Below are positions 1 through 8,956 of a stretch of DNA of 64,000 bases, one piece after another (position 1 is the stretch's first letter; the number at the start of each line of letters is the position of its first letter). The notes under the pieces are model-generated. The model was not told the origin of the DNA, did no database searches, and saw only the letters and a program-made list of their open reading frames with translations. Position numbers and translations under genes: made by a program. Origin of the DNA: Eubacteriaceae bacterium (GTDB lineage: Bacteria; Bacillota; Clostridia; Lachnospirales; Lachnospiraceae); contig CAJSYQ010000014.1 of assembly GCA_910574015.1 (NCBI GenBank), positions 1 to 64,000 of the forward strand. The letters run 5' to 3'.

Positions 1-726
1 CTCTATGGTGCCACGTCCTCAGCTGTCCTGACCGAATTTTTGTCTCCACAGGAGATTATCGATATGCCGGAAGAGGATCTGCTTACCTTCCTTGCGGATA
101 AGAGCAGGAACCGCATCTCTGACATATCCAAAACTTCGGAGCTTCTGCGGAAGGCAGCCAGGGATTCCTATCGGTTAGACAAGTGCATGTACGAACCACT
201 GAACATTTCACTGGCAAGCTCGTTTAACTGTATCCATGCCTATCAGAAAGAAATCAGGCTGATTGAACAGGCGATTGGGAAATGCATCAACGGAATGAAC
301 CCTAACGCCCTGGTCATCCTTCAATCCATACCTGGAATAGGTCCGGTATGGGCTTCCGGGATTCTATCAGAAATAGGCGATATAACAGCGTTTCATTCGT
401 CCGATGCCCTTGCCAAATATGCCGGGCTTTACTGGCCTAAGGGTGATTCCGGAGATTTCACTTCTGAGGACAACAAAATGTCGAAAGCCGGAAATCCCTA
501 TCTCCGCTACTATCTTGGCGAAGCGGCAAACAGCGTCAGGAAGCACATCCCTGAATATGCTGATTTCTATGCCAGAAAATATGCTGGGGCAACCATGCAT
601 CAGCACAAAAGAGCACTCGCGCTTACATCTCGTAAATTTGTACGACTCGTTTTTGGATTGCTGGTCAAAAACCAACTGTACACCGGCGAAAAGCTGGACA
701 CCAAATATAATATCGAATCGAACTGA
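1..726 (+). CDS. IS110-family transposase, 5' end outside window
   Basis: The reading frame is open to the first base of the window (LYGATSSAVLTEF...), so only the C-terminal 241 codons are present. The part seen is the Transposase_20 (helix-hairpin-helix plus catalytic Ser) half of an IS110-family DEDD transposase: SIPGIGPVWASGILSEIGDI is the typical hairpin segment, and KAGNPYLRYYLGEAANSVR carries the region around the serine-type site. IS110 enzymes cut and rejoin DNA with both a RuvC-like DEDD domain and this serine. The RuvC half must lie upstream of base 1. This copy is clearly different in sequence from the IS110 transposase at 38014-39273. About 190 bases of non-coding sequence follow before the convergent gene; they include an AGGGGA/TCCCCT inverted repeat near 862-887 followed by a T-rich stretch, which could end transcription. 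Confidence 0.9.
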   Translation, partial: LYGATSSAVLTEFLSPQEIIDMPEEDLLTFLADKSRNRISDISKTSELLRKAARDSYRLDKCMYEPLNISLASSFNCIHAYQKEIRLIEQAIGKCINGMNPNALVILQSIPGIGPVWASGILSEIGDITAFHSSDALAKYAGLYWPKGDSGDFTSEDNKMSKAGNPYLRYYLGEAANSVRKHIPEYADFYARKYAGATMHQHKRALALTSRKFVRLVFGLLVKNQLYTGEKLDTKYNIESN

Positions 727-913
727 CATTCGGTTTTGCGTAAAACATATCGAAGGTCTGTTAAAGTTACCCTTTTTTCTGAAAAACATATCAAAATCTT
801 TTTCAAAAAGTTCTTGACATATCACCAGAATGCTTCCTGGATTTATCCCAAATTTAATGATAGGGGACAGCGTTTCCACCATCCCCTCGGTTTTCATTTG
901 TTTTCTTAAAATA

Positions 914-1771
914 TTAACTTGCCTGACCTAGCGCATACTCACATATCAATCTGGCCGCTTCATTCGTCCCCTTGTCATCATGGAACTTATTTACAATCCA
1001 GTTTAATGCCTTCGGGTCAGTTACCACCAGGTCTCCTAACGTCTTGCCCGCATATTTCTTAATCGGGCATGGCATACTCATTGCTTTCTGAATCCGTTCC
1101 TCATAGGTCAGCTCCTGCTGTACCGGTTCGTGCGAAACGGCGTTCTGCTGTGTCCCTGAACCCGGAACCGAAGATTGTTGTATCTGAGTAGCCGACATTT
1201 CCGTTACATTTTGTGATGTCTGTGGTACTGCCGGCTGTGGCTGCATTGGCGCTGGCTGTGGTATTGGCCCTTCTGCACCGCTTTCTGCATGTTCCACTGG
1301 TACACCGGTGCCATCTTCCGGCATCCCCAGCTCATCCGGAGCCACTGCCGGAAAGTCTTCCCCTGCCATACCGAACTGCAAGCCAAACCCGGCATTTCGC
1401 AGGGCAATCCCCACGGCGGCTGTCTGCGCCCACTCACGGGGCGATACTGAAGGTTTCTCTGCCAGATACCCGCGGGATGCGGTTGCTTCTGCCAGATAAC
1501 AGTCACCGCCATCTTTGTAACTTGGATATACCCTTGCCGTAGCCACAAAACAGTCCTTGCCGTTTGTCACTTTTATCGTAATCTTCCCTTCCGGATATTT
1601 CAGCCGGAACCATGCCATCTGGATCATGACCGGAAGACGCTTTCTGGTCTCCCCACTCTCCAAATCCGCATATTCCACTGCAAACGGTTCAGGATCAAAT
1701 CCCTCTACCGCATTGATCGTTGCAACCACAGCCCTCATGGCTGCCTTTTCTGTATTATCCTGACTCATCAT
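914..1771 (-). CDS. possible ssDNA-annealing protein with ExoX-like C-terminal segment
   Basis: This 285-residue protein is the last gene of recombination operon A. Residues 1-135 carry a block (SPREWAQTAAVGIALRNAGFGLQF) like the E/K-x-A-E-T-R-A-I-G-R-A-L-R pattern of Rad52/ERF-type single-strand annealing proteins from mobile elements. Residues about 150-230 are Pro/Gln/Ser-rich and probably disordered. The C-terminus (IKKYAGKTLGDLVVTDPKALNWIV) resembles the short ExoX-like C-terminal region found on several nuclease and recombination proteins. Its start overlaps the stop of the upstream gene by 4 bases (ATGA), so the two are probably translationally coupled. AGGAGG lies 9 bases before the first ATG. 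An annealing role beside a YqaJ exonuclease would give an exonuclease/annealase pair, but this assignment is inference from motif and neighbours. Confidence 0.6.
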   Translation of the reverse strand: MMSQDNTEKAAMRAVVATINAVEGFDPEPFAVEYADLESGETRKRLPVMIQMAWFRLKYPEGKITIKVTNGKDCFVATARVYPSYKDGGDCYLAEATASRGYLAEKPSVSPREWAQTAAVGIALRNAGFGLQFGMAGEDFPAVAPDELGMPEDGTGVPVEHAESGAEGPIPQPAPMQPQPAVPQTSQNVTEMSATQIQQSSVPGSGTQQNAVSHEPVQQELTYEERIQKAMSMPCPIKKYAGKTLGDLVVTDPKALNWIVNKFHDDKGTNEAARLICEYALGQAS

Positions 1772-2229
1772 AAGCCCTGTCCTCCTTGTAATCTGATATA
1801 GGTTTCACGGTACTGCATCCACATGGGAAGTACGGCATTGCAGTATTTCCCGATGCACTTTTTGTAACTGTCCGGGTTTGGTGCGGTAAAGCTCATAAAG
1901 CGTTTCTTTCCGTCCCGAACCACGTTTTCCAGCGAAGCCAGCGCCGTATCCCGTTTCTGTCTCTGTGTCTCATCCAGTTTCGGTCCAAATTTCCGCTCTT
2001 TCAGGAGAAGTTCCATATAGCAGGAAACAACCTGGAAATGATTTGCTATTACCTGCAAATCTGTAGTGACGGGAATTACCCGCATCATGGACTGGAACGT
2101 TTCCAGCACACAGATCCGATAGTTCACCTCCTGAAGATTCATCAGTTCCTCCAGTATGAAACCGTGTGCTTCGATCTGTGAACGGTAATCCTCTCTTTTC
2201 TGCTGATATTGCTCTAAAACTGTTCCCAT
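1768..2229 (-). CDS. hypothetical protein in recombination operon
   Basis: A 153-residue, mostly helical protein that I do not recognise. The start at 2229 (MGTVLEQYQQKREDYRS) is preferred over an upstream in-frame codon because AGAAAGGAG lies at the right distance before it. It sits between recD2 (gap about 50 bases) and the putative annealing protein (4-base overlap), so it is very likely co-transcribed and may be an accessory factor of the recombination set. No signal peptide, membrane segment or metal-binding motif is visible. Confidence 0.75.
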   Translation of the reverse strand: MGTVLEQYQQKREDYRSQIEAHGFILEELMNLQEVNYRICVLETFQSMMRVIPVTTDLQVIANHFQVVSCYMELLLKERKFGPKLDETQRQKRDTALASLENVVRDGKKRFMSFTAPNPDSYKKCIGKYCNAVLPMWMQYRETYIRLQGGQGL

Positions 2230-2283
2230 AGCAAAACTCCTTTCTGCAAGGTGAAATTCATCCACTCTGCCCCTGCTATCTGC

Positions 2284-4458
2284 TTAACTCATGTATTCCC
2301 GTATACGGGCTGCCAGATTGGTACCCCGTTTTTCTGTTTCTGTACGTTTGACCGCCATATATAGTGCCTTTTTTTCACCCACCAGTATCACTTTTTTCTT
2401 CCCCCTGGTCACCGCTGTATAAATCAGCGGCCGGTTCAGCATGATGTAGTGGGCTTTCTGTATATTGATAATGACAGTCTGGTATTCCGAACCCTGCGAC
2501 TTATGTATCGTGGTGGCGTAACCCAGATCCAGCAGTTCCAACTCGCTGACATCAAAATCTTTGAGCCTGCCGTCGCCAAAATCAATCTGGATCTCTGTGT
2601 CGCTTCCCTGCTTCGTGATCCTCTGGATATAGCCAATGTCTCCATTGCTGACATCATCCCGGTTCTTTACCTGCATGACTTTATCGCTGCTCCGGAATTT
2701 CCGCTTCCCGCTGACAGCCTCTGTCTTTGCTGCACCGCTGGGATTGACAGCTTCCTGAATCTGTTCATTCAGGGCGTTGACACCTGTTTCCGTCTTCTGC
2801 CGGTATGGGGACAGCAATGCCACGTTATCCACGCCATGTTCCGCAATCTCCTGAAGATAGAGTTTCCGGATCAGATCCGCTGACTCCTTTATGTCCGCTG
2901 ACTCTATAATCTGAAAATCCTCCCCATACTCCAGAGAAACTACTCCGTGCCGGATCCGTTTTGCATTTTCTGCAATCCGACTGCCTTCCTCCTGCCGGAA
3001 CACATGATCCAGTCTGACGACCGGGATACAGCCACTTGCGATCAACTCACCAAGGACCGCCCCCGGCCCCACGGAGGGAAGCTGATCCGCATCTCCGACC
3101 AGTACCAGACGGCAGCCTTTTTTCACCGCCTGGAACAGCGTGTCTGCCACATACATATCCAGCATGGACATCTCGTCCACCAGAACCAGGTCTGCTTCCA
3201 GTTCTCCCCCATCTCCATAACAGCCGTCTTCTCCTGCAAACAGGTTCAGCGCCTTATGTACCGTGGAGGACGGAAATCCTGTTGACTGCTCCATCCGCCT
3301 TGCCGCCCTGCCCGTCGGGGCGCAGCAAACAATCTCATGCTCTGGAAACAGTTTCTGATAAATATCCAGTATGGCCCGCTGTATCATGGTCTTGCCCGTT
3401 CCCGGACCGCCCGTAATAATGCACAGGCTGTGGGAAAGCGCCATATCAACAGCTCTTTTCTGCTCCTCTGCGAAGGTCAATCCAAGTTTCTGTTCTTCTG
3501 CTGCAATTTCTGCCTTCAGACCGGATATGGCAAAGGACTGTTTCTGTCTCAGCATGTCCTTCACGCATTTTGCCAGCCTGTCCTCGGCATCTGATGTTTT
3601 TTTGCGATATACGCACTCCTGATATATCATCAATTTCCCGCTGTATATCATGCGGGAAGCGCGAACACCGATCATCTGCCCCGTCAACTCAGGGGTGTCC
3701 AGTGTCCGGATGCACTCTTTGATAAATGTATCCTTTTTGATACAGAGGTGTCCCTTTCCCTCATTTTCCTTTAACGTGTAGAGAATCCCTTCATCCACAC
3801 GATCCGGGGAAAGTTTTGAAACGCCCATGTTTAACGCGATCCTGTCTGCTGTCCGGAAGCCAATGCCGTCAATCTCGCAGAGTCGGTACGGATGGTTCTG
3901 TACGATTTCCATCGCCCTATTCCCGTACTCCCGATAAAACTGGACAGCCCTGCCCGCCGTGATGCCATGCGGCGTCAGAAATGCCACCACATCCCTGGCC
4001 CCACGGTTTTCCAAATAGGACTGGGTTATCTTTTCCAGTTTCGCACTGCTGATCCCCCTGATTTCCAGCAGCCGTTCCGGCTCTTGATCCAGTATAGAGA
4101 GGGTATCCATGCCAAAGGCATCAAATATCCTTTCCGCCATGACCGGACCGATTCCCTTAATCTGGCCGGAGGACAGATAGGCGACAATGCCCTCTTTTGA
4201 GGGTACGATCACCTCATCATACCTTTCCACCTCAAACTGGATGCCGTGGCTGGGGTTGCTGCTCCAGTGCCCTTTCATGTCATACCGGAGATTCGCCGCC
4301 ACAGGAAGGCAGTATCCCACTGCCTTAATTTTTTGGACTACCTTTCCTGATGTATCCACAACCTTTTCACAGGGACGGTAGAGGGCAACCATATAACTGC
4401 CCACCTCTACCATCCTGACACTGGGCGGATAGATTAGTTTTTGAAATTCGCATACCAT
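2284..4458 (-). CDS. recD2: RecD2-type ATP-dependent DNA helicase
   Basis: A 724-residue superfamily 1B 5'-3' DNA helicase of the RecD2/TraA type, which works without RecBC. Residues 95-215 hold helix-hairpin-helix repeats (IKGIGPVMAERIFDAFG, IDGIGFRTADRIA). The motor follows: Walker A GGPGTGKT at 350-357, Walker B VLVDEMSML, motif III LVGDADQLPSVGPG, motif V GYATTIHKSQGSEYQ and motif VI YTAVTRGKKKVILVG. All helicase motifs are present and the length matches the family, so it should be active. AAAGGAG precedes the ATG. It lies in operon A with a YqaJ nuclease and a possible annealing protein, which suggests replication or recombination of the element itself rather than a housekeeping copy. 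Confidence 0.93.
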   Translation of the reverse strand: MVCEFQKLIYPPSVRMVEVGSYMVALYRPCEKVVDTSGKVVQKIKAVGYCLPVAANLRYDMKGHWSSNPSHGIQFEVERYDEVIVPSKEGIVAYLSSGQIKGIGPVMAERIFDAFGMDTLSILDQEPERLLEIRGISSAKLEKITQSYLENRGARDVVAFLTPHGITAGRAVQFYREYGNRAMEIVQNHPYRLCEIDGIGFRTADRIALNMGVSKLSPDRVDEGILYTLKENEGKGHLCIKKDTFIKECIRTLDTPELTGQMIGVRASRMIYSGKLMIYQECVYRKKTSDAEDRLAKCVKDMLRQKQSFAISGLKAEIAAEEQKLGLTFAEEQKRAVDMALSHSLCIITGGPGTGKTMIQRAILDIYQKLFPEHEIVCCAPTGRAARRMEQSTGFPSSTVHKALNLFAGEDGCYGDGGELEADLVLVDEMSMLDMYVADTLFQAVKKGCRLVLVGDADQLPSVGPGAVLGELIASGCIPVVRLDHVFRQEEGSRIAENAKRIRHGVVSLEYGEDFQIIESADIKESADLIRKLYLQEIAEHGVDNVALLSPYRQKTETGVNALNEQIQEAVNPSGAAKTEAVSGKRKFRSSDKVMQVKNRDDVSNGDIGYIQRITKQGSDTEIQIDFGDGRLKDFDVSELELLDLGYATTIHKSQGSEYQTVIINIQKAHYIMLNRPLIYTAVTRGKKKVILVGEKKALYMAVKRTETEKRGTNLAARIREYMS

Positions 4459-4482
4459 ATCCTGCTCCTTTCCATATGTCTG

Positions 4483-5142
4483 TTATGAATCTGACAGGAT
4501 GCCTGCCTTTTCCGCTTCAAAATGTGCATCATCTGCCAGACTTGTTACCTGACATTTCTCACACTCTTCACTTTGGCAGAAACGGCACAGCCTGTCTCTT
4601 GCATCCAGTAAGCCCGTGTATTCGCTTATAGAAATTTTGTTTTCCACCGATGGGATCTCTTCTTTTCCTGTCATAAACGGATGGCTCTCATCAACTACCA
4701 CCAGCTCTGGATTACCATTCTCTTTTCTCACATATTCACATACCTTCAGGTACATCAGATGGGAAAATGTATAAATGCTCGATTTAATGGAGATGGCATG
4801 GAGTATCTCCCCCTGCATTCCCAGACTGATTCTGTCACCGCACACAAGAAGTATGTCGCTTTCTTCCAGCAGGCGCAGCCCGAACTGGAGCGCCAGCGCC
4901 CTCTCATTTGGCATGCGGTCGCATAACATCATGGGAAGATACGCATGGGGCGCCCTTGCTGCCATCCCCATCTCTTTTGCGGCATAGTGCATATAAGCCC
5001 TTGCCCGGTGCATGTTTTCCAAAAATTCCTTATCACTCCCTGCACTGAGGGGCGAACAGATGTATGCTCTCACCTGCTGTTCCTGGTTCATAAACTGCCG
5101 CTCCAGAAACTGCTCTACTTCTAGCATTTTGTTTTGTTCCAT
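4483..5142 (-). CDS. nucleoside deoxyribosyltransferase-fold protein (DUF4406/DUF7768-like)
   Basis: A 219-residue protein whose core VRAYICSPLSAGSDKEFLENMHRARAY, then HAYLPMMLCDRMPNERALALQFG and a DILLVCGDRISLGMQGEI strand, matches the Rossmann-like fold of nucleoside 2-deoxyribosyltransferase relatives (DUF4406/DUF7768). These are common on phages and integrative elements and may act on nucleotides or bind them; the substrate is unknown. A Cys-rich tail (CRFCQSEECEKCQ) near residues 185-200 could hold a metal. AGAAAGGAT precedes the start. The gene lies between the YqaJ nuclease (gap about 57 bases) and recD2 (gap 24 bases), so it belongs to operon A. Confidence 0.8.
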   Translation of the reverse strand: MEQNKMLEVEQFLERQFMNQEQQVRAYICSPLSAGSDKEFLENMHRARAYMHYAAKEMGMAARAPHAYLPMMLCDRMPNERALALQFGLRLLEESDILLVCGDRISLGMQGEILHAISIKSSIYTFSHLMYLKVCEYVRKENGNPELVVVDESHPFMTGKEEIPSVENKISISEYTGLLDARDRLCRFCQSEECEKCQVTSLADDAHFEAEKAGILSDS

Positions 5143-5199
5143 AGTAGTTCATCCTTTCTTAATACCATTGTAATGGTTTTCTCTATCGCCTCACATGCT

Positions 5200-6237
5200 T
5201 TACGTCGGCTCAATCCTTACCTTGACTTTTCTGCTCTCCGAAGTCTTCAGGACCTCATCATAAACCGACGGGTACTTCTCCTTCAGTGCCTTGGAATCCG
5301 GCCTGCTTGTTTTTCTGGTTACGAAGTCAATCAGGAGTTTGTCGCTGGTCGTTGTCAGAATCCCATGCTCATGCTCCTTCATTGCTTCCGCTATCCGCAC
5401 ACTGTGTGCTTCAATCTCCTTTTCTAATTTTTTGATCTCCGATTTACTTGTTGCCAATTCTCCCTGCAGCATGGCAATCTTCCGCAATGGTTTCTCATAT
5501 TTGCCGGAAAATTCCACGGTGGGAAGACTTTTCTGACTGCTTCCGTAAATACGTGCCAGCGACTCCAGCGCCAGTTTCGGTTTCACATCCTGCATGGTCG
5601 GAGGCTTATCATGTTCCAGGCTCCAGATCCATTCCTCCAGTCTCTCAAAAATGATATCCTCTTTTGCCCTGTCCCGCACAATCTCCGGCATTGCCAGGTC
5701 ATTGTCAGGATTGTTGCCCCATACGGCTGAAAAAGCACCGATATCCACATCTGCCACTGCTAAATAAAAACGAAGCTGCAGCTCATAGTAAAGCGGGATG
5801 GCATCGTCAGCCCAGTCTGCTGCCTTATGGTAGGTACAGCTTTTGCATTCCAGAATCCCCGGCTCTCCGTCTGACGCACGGGTAAACCTGCGGTCAAAGT
5901 TTGCCAGAGCATACGGGTGGTCTGCGTGCTGGTACAGGTTGGTATCCTCAGTTACAGCATTGCCGGATTTCTGTTCATACCAGTAGGCTGCTATCGGCTC
6001 CAGCAAATGTCCCATCTGCAGCTGGTTTGCATTGCTTTTTTCCGGCGGCTTGATCCTGCCCTTTTTGATGAGCCAGAGTTCCAGCGGCGTTGTCCAGGGA
6101 GAAACCCCGAAGATTGCTGCCACGTCACTGCCGCCCACCGTATAGGGTATATCCCCCAGCGGACCGTGCATCCGGCACTCCAGCCAGCGCTCATTGTCCA
6201 TGCCTGCCGTATCAATTAAAATGTTTGGCTTTCCCAT
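5200..6237 (-). CDS. YqaJ-type viral recombinase/exonuclease
   Basis: A 345-residue lambda-exonuclease-fold protein of the YqaJ family. The N-terminal GGSDVAAIFGVSPWTTPLELWLIKKGR is diagnostic. The catalytic PD-(D/E)XK set can be traced: GHLLEPIAAYWYE (Glu), LANFDRRF (Asp), GILECKS (E-x-K) and ELQLRFYLAV (Gln). Such enzymes resect one DNA strand and feed an annealing protein, as in phage Red/RecET pairs. Residues about 245-290 form a heptad-rich coiled coil (LRKIAMLQGELATSKSEIKKLEKEIEAH). Its start overlaps the stop of the upstream gene by one base (TGATG), with AAAGGAG ten bases before, so translation is coupled. Confidence 0.92.
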   Translation of the reverse strand: MGKPNILIDTAGMDNERWLECRMHGPLGDIPYTVGGSDVAAIFGVSPWTTPLELWLIKKGRIKPPEKSNANQLQMGHLLEPIAAYWYEQKSGNAVTEDTNLYQHADHPYALANFDRRFTRASDGEPGILECKSCTYHKAADWADDAIPLYYELQLRFYLAVADVDIGAFSAVWGNNPDNDLAMPEIVRDRAKEDIIFERLEEWIWSLEHDKPPTMQDVKPKLALESLARIYGSSQKSLPTVEFSGKYEKPLRKIAMLQGELATSKSEIKKLEKEIEAHSVRIAEAMKEHEHGILTTTSDKLLIDFVTRKTSRPDSKALKEKYPSVYDEVLKTSESRKVKVRIEPT

Positions 6238-7379
6238 CAGTAATCCACTCCTTTCGCAAGGTCATACTCACTCCATCGGAACGACAATGCCCTTGCCATG
6301 TTTTCTTCCACGGTGAGCAGCTTGCTCTGTGGCGTGTTCTGTGTCTTGAGGATATAAGGGATTTCCTGCATTGCCATGAATACGTCATGGGCGGTTGCCG
6401 GTGCTCCCCCGCTTGCCATCTCATACATAGCGATCGCTTCCACTGCCGCTTTCTTTGGCATACTCAGTTTTTTACACACACGGGTCATGGCATTGACTGG
6501 ATAATCCAGCGGAATCTCCAGCAGTTTCTGCAGCTTCGCCACGGAATCCCCAAACTGTGCAAATAACTGATCCAATTTGTCTGCAAAATCTGCCACGCTC
6601 TTTTTATGCCTGTGGTCAACGAAAATGCAGCTCCCGATATGGATCGGGGACTGCCCGCCCACTAAAAGAGCTGAGACTTTAGCGGAAGCAACCCCGGTAT
6701 CCGAAGTAACGAAACGGATGCCCGGCATCAGTTTTCCTGCCATCTGCTTCTGGCCCTTTTCCTCCAGCGTTTTGGTGTAGTCCTCCAACAGTTCTTTCTT
6801 CTGCCCCGGCATGCTCCATGACGCACTCACGAGGGAATGGTCACAGTAACCGCCCTCAAACTCGCTGCCGGAAAATCTTTCATCCAGCTTTTTCTTCAGT
6901 GCCACAAGCAGTTCATCTACGGGAAGCACGGAATAATCCGCCTCATCCCCGGAATGCACCGCTGCCACTTTTTCATCCCTGAGAAGTAAAAGAGCCTCCG
7001 CATGGTATAAGCGAAGGCAGGCATTGAGCACATCCGCCAGAGCCGTCCGGCTCAGTTTGGGAAGCGCCGTTCCACCGATTTTTGCCCGGTCAAGCAGGCT
7101 TTTATAGGCTGTTGTGCGGATAGGATAATAATGATGATCTACCATCATGGCAAGCCCAAGATTGTTCACCGTGTCATCCACAGCCTCCTGGCTGGTTCCC
7201 GGCGCAAACAATCCCAGTTTCCCCACAAGGGAGGAGCCTTTGTCCAGAGGCGACACCTCAAGGTCGTTGACCTTGCACCGCTGCCATTTGCTGTTTGCTG
7301 ACTGGTTCCTGTGATAATCAAGCATCTGCTCATAGGAACCAAAGGTTGTAGAGTAACTGTCTTTGCATACACTCTGCAT
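6237..7379 (-). CDS. hypothetical protein, first gene of recombination operon A
   Basis: A 380-residue cytoplasmic protein that I do not recognise with confidence. It has no signal peptide or membrane segment. Stretches such as YYPIRTTAYKSLLDRAKIGG, RFVTSDTGVASAKVSALL and TAHDVFMAMQEIPYIL recall uncharacterised phage and plasmid proteins carried next to YqaJ nucleases, but I cannot name a family. GAAAGGAGAG lies before the ATG. It is the promoter-proximal gene after the 250-base attenuator-type leader A and overlaps the nuclease start by one base, so it is probably made in fixed ratio with the nuclease. A role in recombination or replication is inferred from context only. Confidence 0.75.
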   Translation of the reverse strand: MQSVCKDSYSTTFGSYEQMLDYHRNQSANSKWQRCKVNDLEVSPLDKGSSLVGKLGLFAPGTSQEAVDDTVNNLGLAMMVDHHYYPIRTTAYKSLLDRAKIGGTALPKLSRTALADVLNACLRLYHAEALLLLRDEKVAAVHSGDEADYSVLPVDELLVALKKKLDERFSGSEFEGGYCDHSLVSASWSMPGQKKELLEDYTKTLEEKGQKQMAGKLMPGIRFVTSDTGVASAKVSALLVGGQSPIHIGSCIFVDHRHKKSVADFADKLDQLFAQFGDSVAKLQKLLEIPLDYPVNAMTRVCKKLSMPKKAAVEAIAMYEMASGGAPATAHDVFMAMQEIPYILKTQNTPQSKLLTVEENMARALSFRWSEYDLAKGVDY

Positions 7380-7430
7380 TACGTATCTCTCCTTTCTTTC
7401 TGACGGCCATCCGTCTGGTTATATAACAAA

Positions 7431-7455
7431 AGCCAGCGAAATCAAACCGCTGGCT
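7431..7455 (-). terminator. second hairpin in leader A
   Basis: AGCCAGCG and CGCTGGCT form an 8-bp perfect stem with a 9-base loop, followed on the minus strand by TTTTGTT. It lies between the first leader hairpin and the ribosome site of the 6237-7379 gene and may be a second stop point or a leader structure. Confidence 0.6.
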
Positions 7456-7482
7456 TATTGTCCAATATTGAATTGTAGAAAC

Positions 7483-7608
7483 AAAAAAAGTGCCATCTGC
7501 AATATTTCATGCAAATGACACTGTGAATTTACCTGTTAAACTGTGTCTGTACGAATACAAACTGGATACTGATATATGAATTATAACAGAAAGCGGTTTG
7601 TCCGTCAA
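7483..7608 (-). promoter_or_regulatory. promoter plus attenuator-like leader A (operon A)
   Basis: On the minus strand, TTGACG (7608-7603), a 17-base spacer and TATAAT (7585-7580) form a near-consensus promoter. The box TATATCAGTATC follows within about 8 bases of the -10. About 58 bases downstream, 7522-7489 folds into a 13-bp stem (AGTGTCATTTGCA with TGCAGATGGCACT, three G-T pairs) followed by seven Ts, an intrinsic terminator shape placed before the first gene. The same design, with homologous sequence, recurs at 19146-19265 and 34892-35012. Confidence 0.8.
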
Positions 7609-7634
7609 TGAAAGAAAAAATTTAATCTGTCTGT

Positions 7635-7862
7635 CTAATCTGTCTGTGCTTCCTGTTCTGATAACTGCAGTATTTCTTCCTGGATTTTCTTCAAATCTTT
7701 TATCGTCAAAGTAGAAAAACATTCTGCAGCTTCCTTAATAGAAAGGCGTCCATCTTTTAACACTCTGATAGCAACCTTTGTTTCTCCTTCCTTTCTTGCC
7801 TCATATCTCTCTAATTCAATATAATCAAGCAGAATCTGCTTTTCATCTAATTTATATAGCAT
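7635..7862 (-). pseudogene. C-terminal remnant of an Rpn-type nuclease/transposase
   Basis: A 75-residue open frame (MLYKLDEKQILLDYIELERYE...) with AAAGGAG before its ATG. It matches only the C-terminal tail of Rpn (recombination-promoting nuclease, PD-(D/E)XK) proteins: compare MLAMYDEKEILREYIESERYD...LSIDELRMLQKELLQ at the end of the 8957-9835 gene. The catalytic N-terminal domain is missing. It may be a leftover of a decayed copy, or a short tail protein still translated. It starts 13 bases after the stop of the RES-domain gene and could be co-transcribed with it. Confidence 0.6.
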
Positions 7863-7875
7863 AACATAACTCCTT

Positions 7876-8778
7876 TTATACATCTACATATCTAAATGTC
7901 TGATTTAAATGTTTAACATGTTCCTCTGCTATCTTTTGGTCATAATCCATCAAATTGTTATCTGGATTTGAAAACACAGTTTTTTTATTATTAAAGTCCC
8001 AAAACGAATGATTTGCCTGCTTATGCATCAAAACTCTGCTGTTTTCAAATTTAATTGTATTCGGATGACTATTGAATATAGTATAATTAACACCTCCTGG
8101 CACCAAATAGCTTTTATAAGCAATTCCATCTACACCTGTTTTTCTTAAATAATCTGATAAAATCTGGGTGGCACGGTATACTTTCTCGTTTTTAACAGGC
8201 ACTGTATATTGTGCCATCAGCAATGTAAAAAAACTCCCTAAACTCATATCATGTAATACCGTATCTTCATATTGAAAAGATTTATCTGTAGAAAAATCTA
8301 TAATACTCATGTTCTTATTTGTTTTAAATGTAGCTAATGACAATAAATCTCCATAACCCGATTTCACTTCCATACAAGCTGTTTCCGGATTTGATGCCAC
8401 GTATAAATAGGAAGCACCTGCCACATTATTTCTACCGTTACCACTTATTCCAATAATCGGCTCTCTGGAATTTGCTTCATTATAACCAATGAATAACCCG
8501 TTTTTTGTTTTGCCCACTCCAGAATCAGGATTATTGTCATCCTCAATATCTATGATTCTTGCCCGAAACAATTCCTTCCCTTTTTCTAATTCCATAAAGA
8601 ATTGATCTTTCTCTTTATCCAAAACTATTTCATTCAATAGACAATAAATATTCTGACATTCTTTAATCAATTTTTCATCAGAATCTATTGCTTCCATAAA
8701 AGCGTAAAATTGATTTCTTGCATTTACTAAATACCCCAAATTTTTCATATACTCAAAAAATCTTTGCAACTCATTCAT
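7876..8778 (-). CDS. RES-domain protein (NAD+-phosphorylase-like toxin fold)
   Basis: A 300-residue protein. The central and C-terminal part carries the three signature residues that name the RES family: Arg in KELFRARIIDI, Glu in NPETACMEVKSGYGD, and Ser in YTIFNSHPNTIKF. Characterised RES toxins (for example MbcT-type) split NAD+ by phosphorolysis and are paired with a Xre antitoxin. Here the protein is longer than the usual 150-200 residues, having an extra N-terminal helical region of about 65 residues, and no antitoxin-like gene is adjacent: the neighbours are an Rpn-type fragment and a full Rpn gene. GAGGAGGAAG lies somewhat far (about 15 bases) from the ATG. Whether it is toxic is unknown. 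Confidence 0.8.
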   Translation of the reverse strand: MNELQRFFEYMKNLGYLVNARNQFYAFMEAIDSDEKLIKECQNIYCLLNEIVLDKEKDQFFMELEKGKELFRARIIDIEDDNNPDSGVGKTKNGLFIGYNEANSREPIIGISGNGRNNVAGASYLYVASNPETACMEVKSGYGDLLSLATFKTNKNMSIIDFSTDKSFQYEDTVLHDMSLGSFFTLLMAQYTVPVKNEKVYRATQILSDYLRKTGVDGIAYKSYLVPGGVNYTIFNSHPNTIKFENSRVLMHKQANHSFWDFNNKKTVFSNPDNNLMDYDQKIAEEHVKHLNQTFRYVDV

Positions 8779-8818
8779 AAATTTTATTTACTTCCTCCTC
8801 TAGCAAATTATCCATCTG

Positions 8819-8856
8819 CAAAGGACTCAAGACTCAAATCATTGAGCCGAGAGTCC
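8819..8856 (-). terminator. hairpin between Rpn gene and RES gene
   Basis: GGACTC...GAGTCC with an inner GGCTCAA/TTGAGTC arm forms a long stem on the minus strand. The T-run after it is weak (CTTTG), so it is a probable rather than certain terminator of the Rpn gene. Confidence 0.45.
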
Positions 8857-8956
8857 CTAAAATTTCATATTATATCCTGACATAAATTATGTCCTGCATC
8901 ATCATGTAATACCATTTCCAATGTTCCTCTGACATCATTCCATATTCGCTGTTATA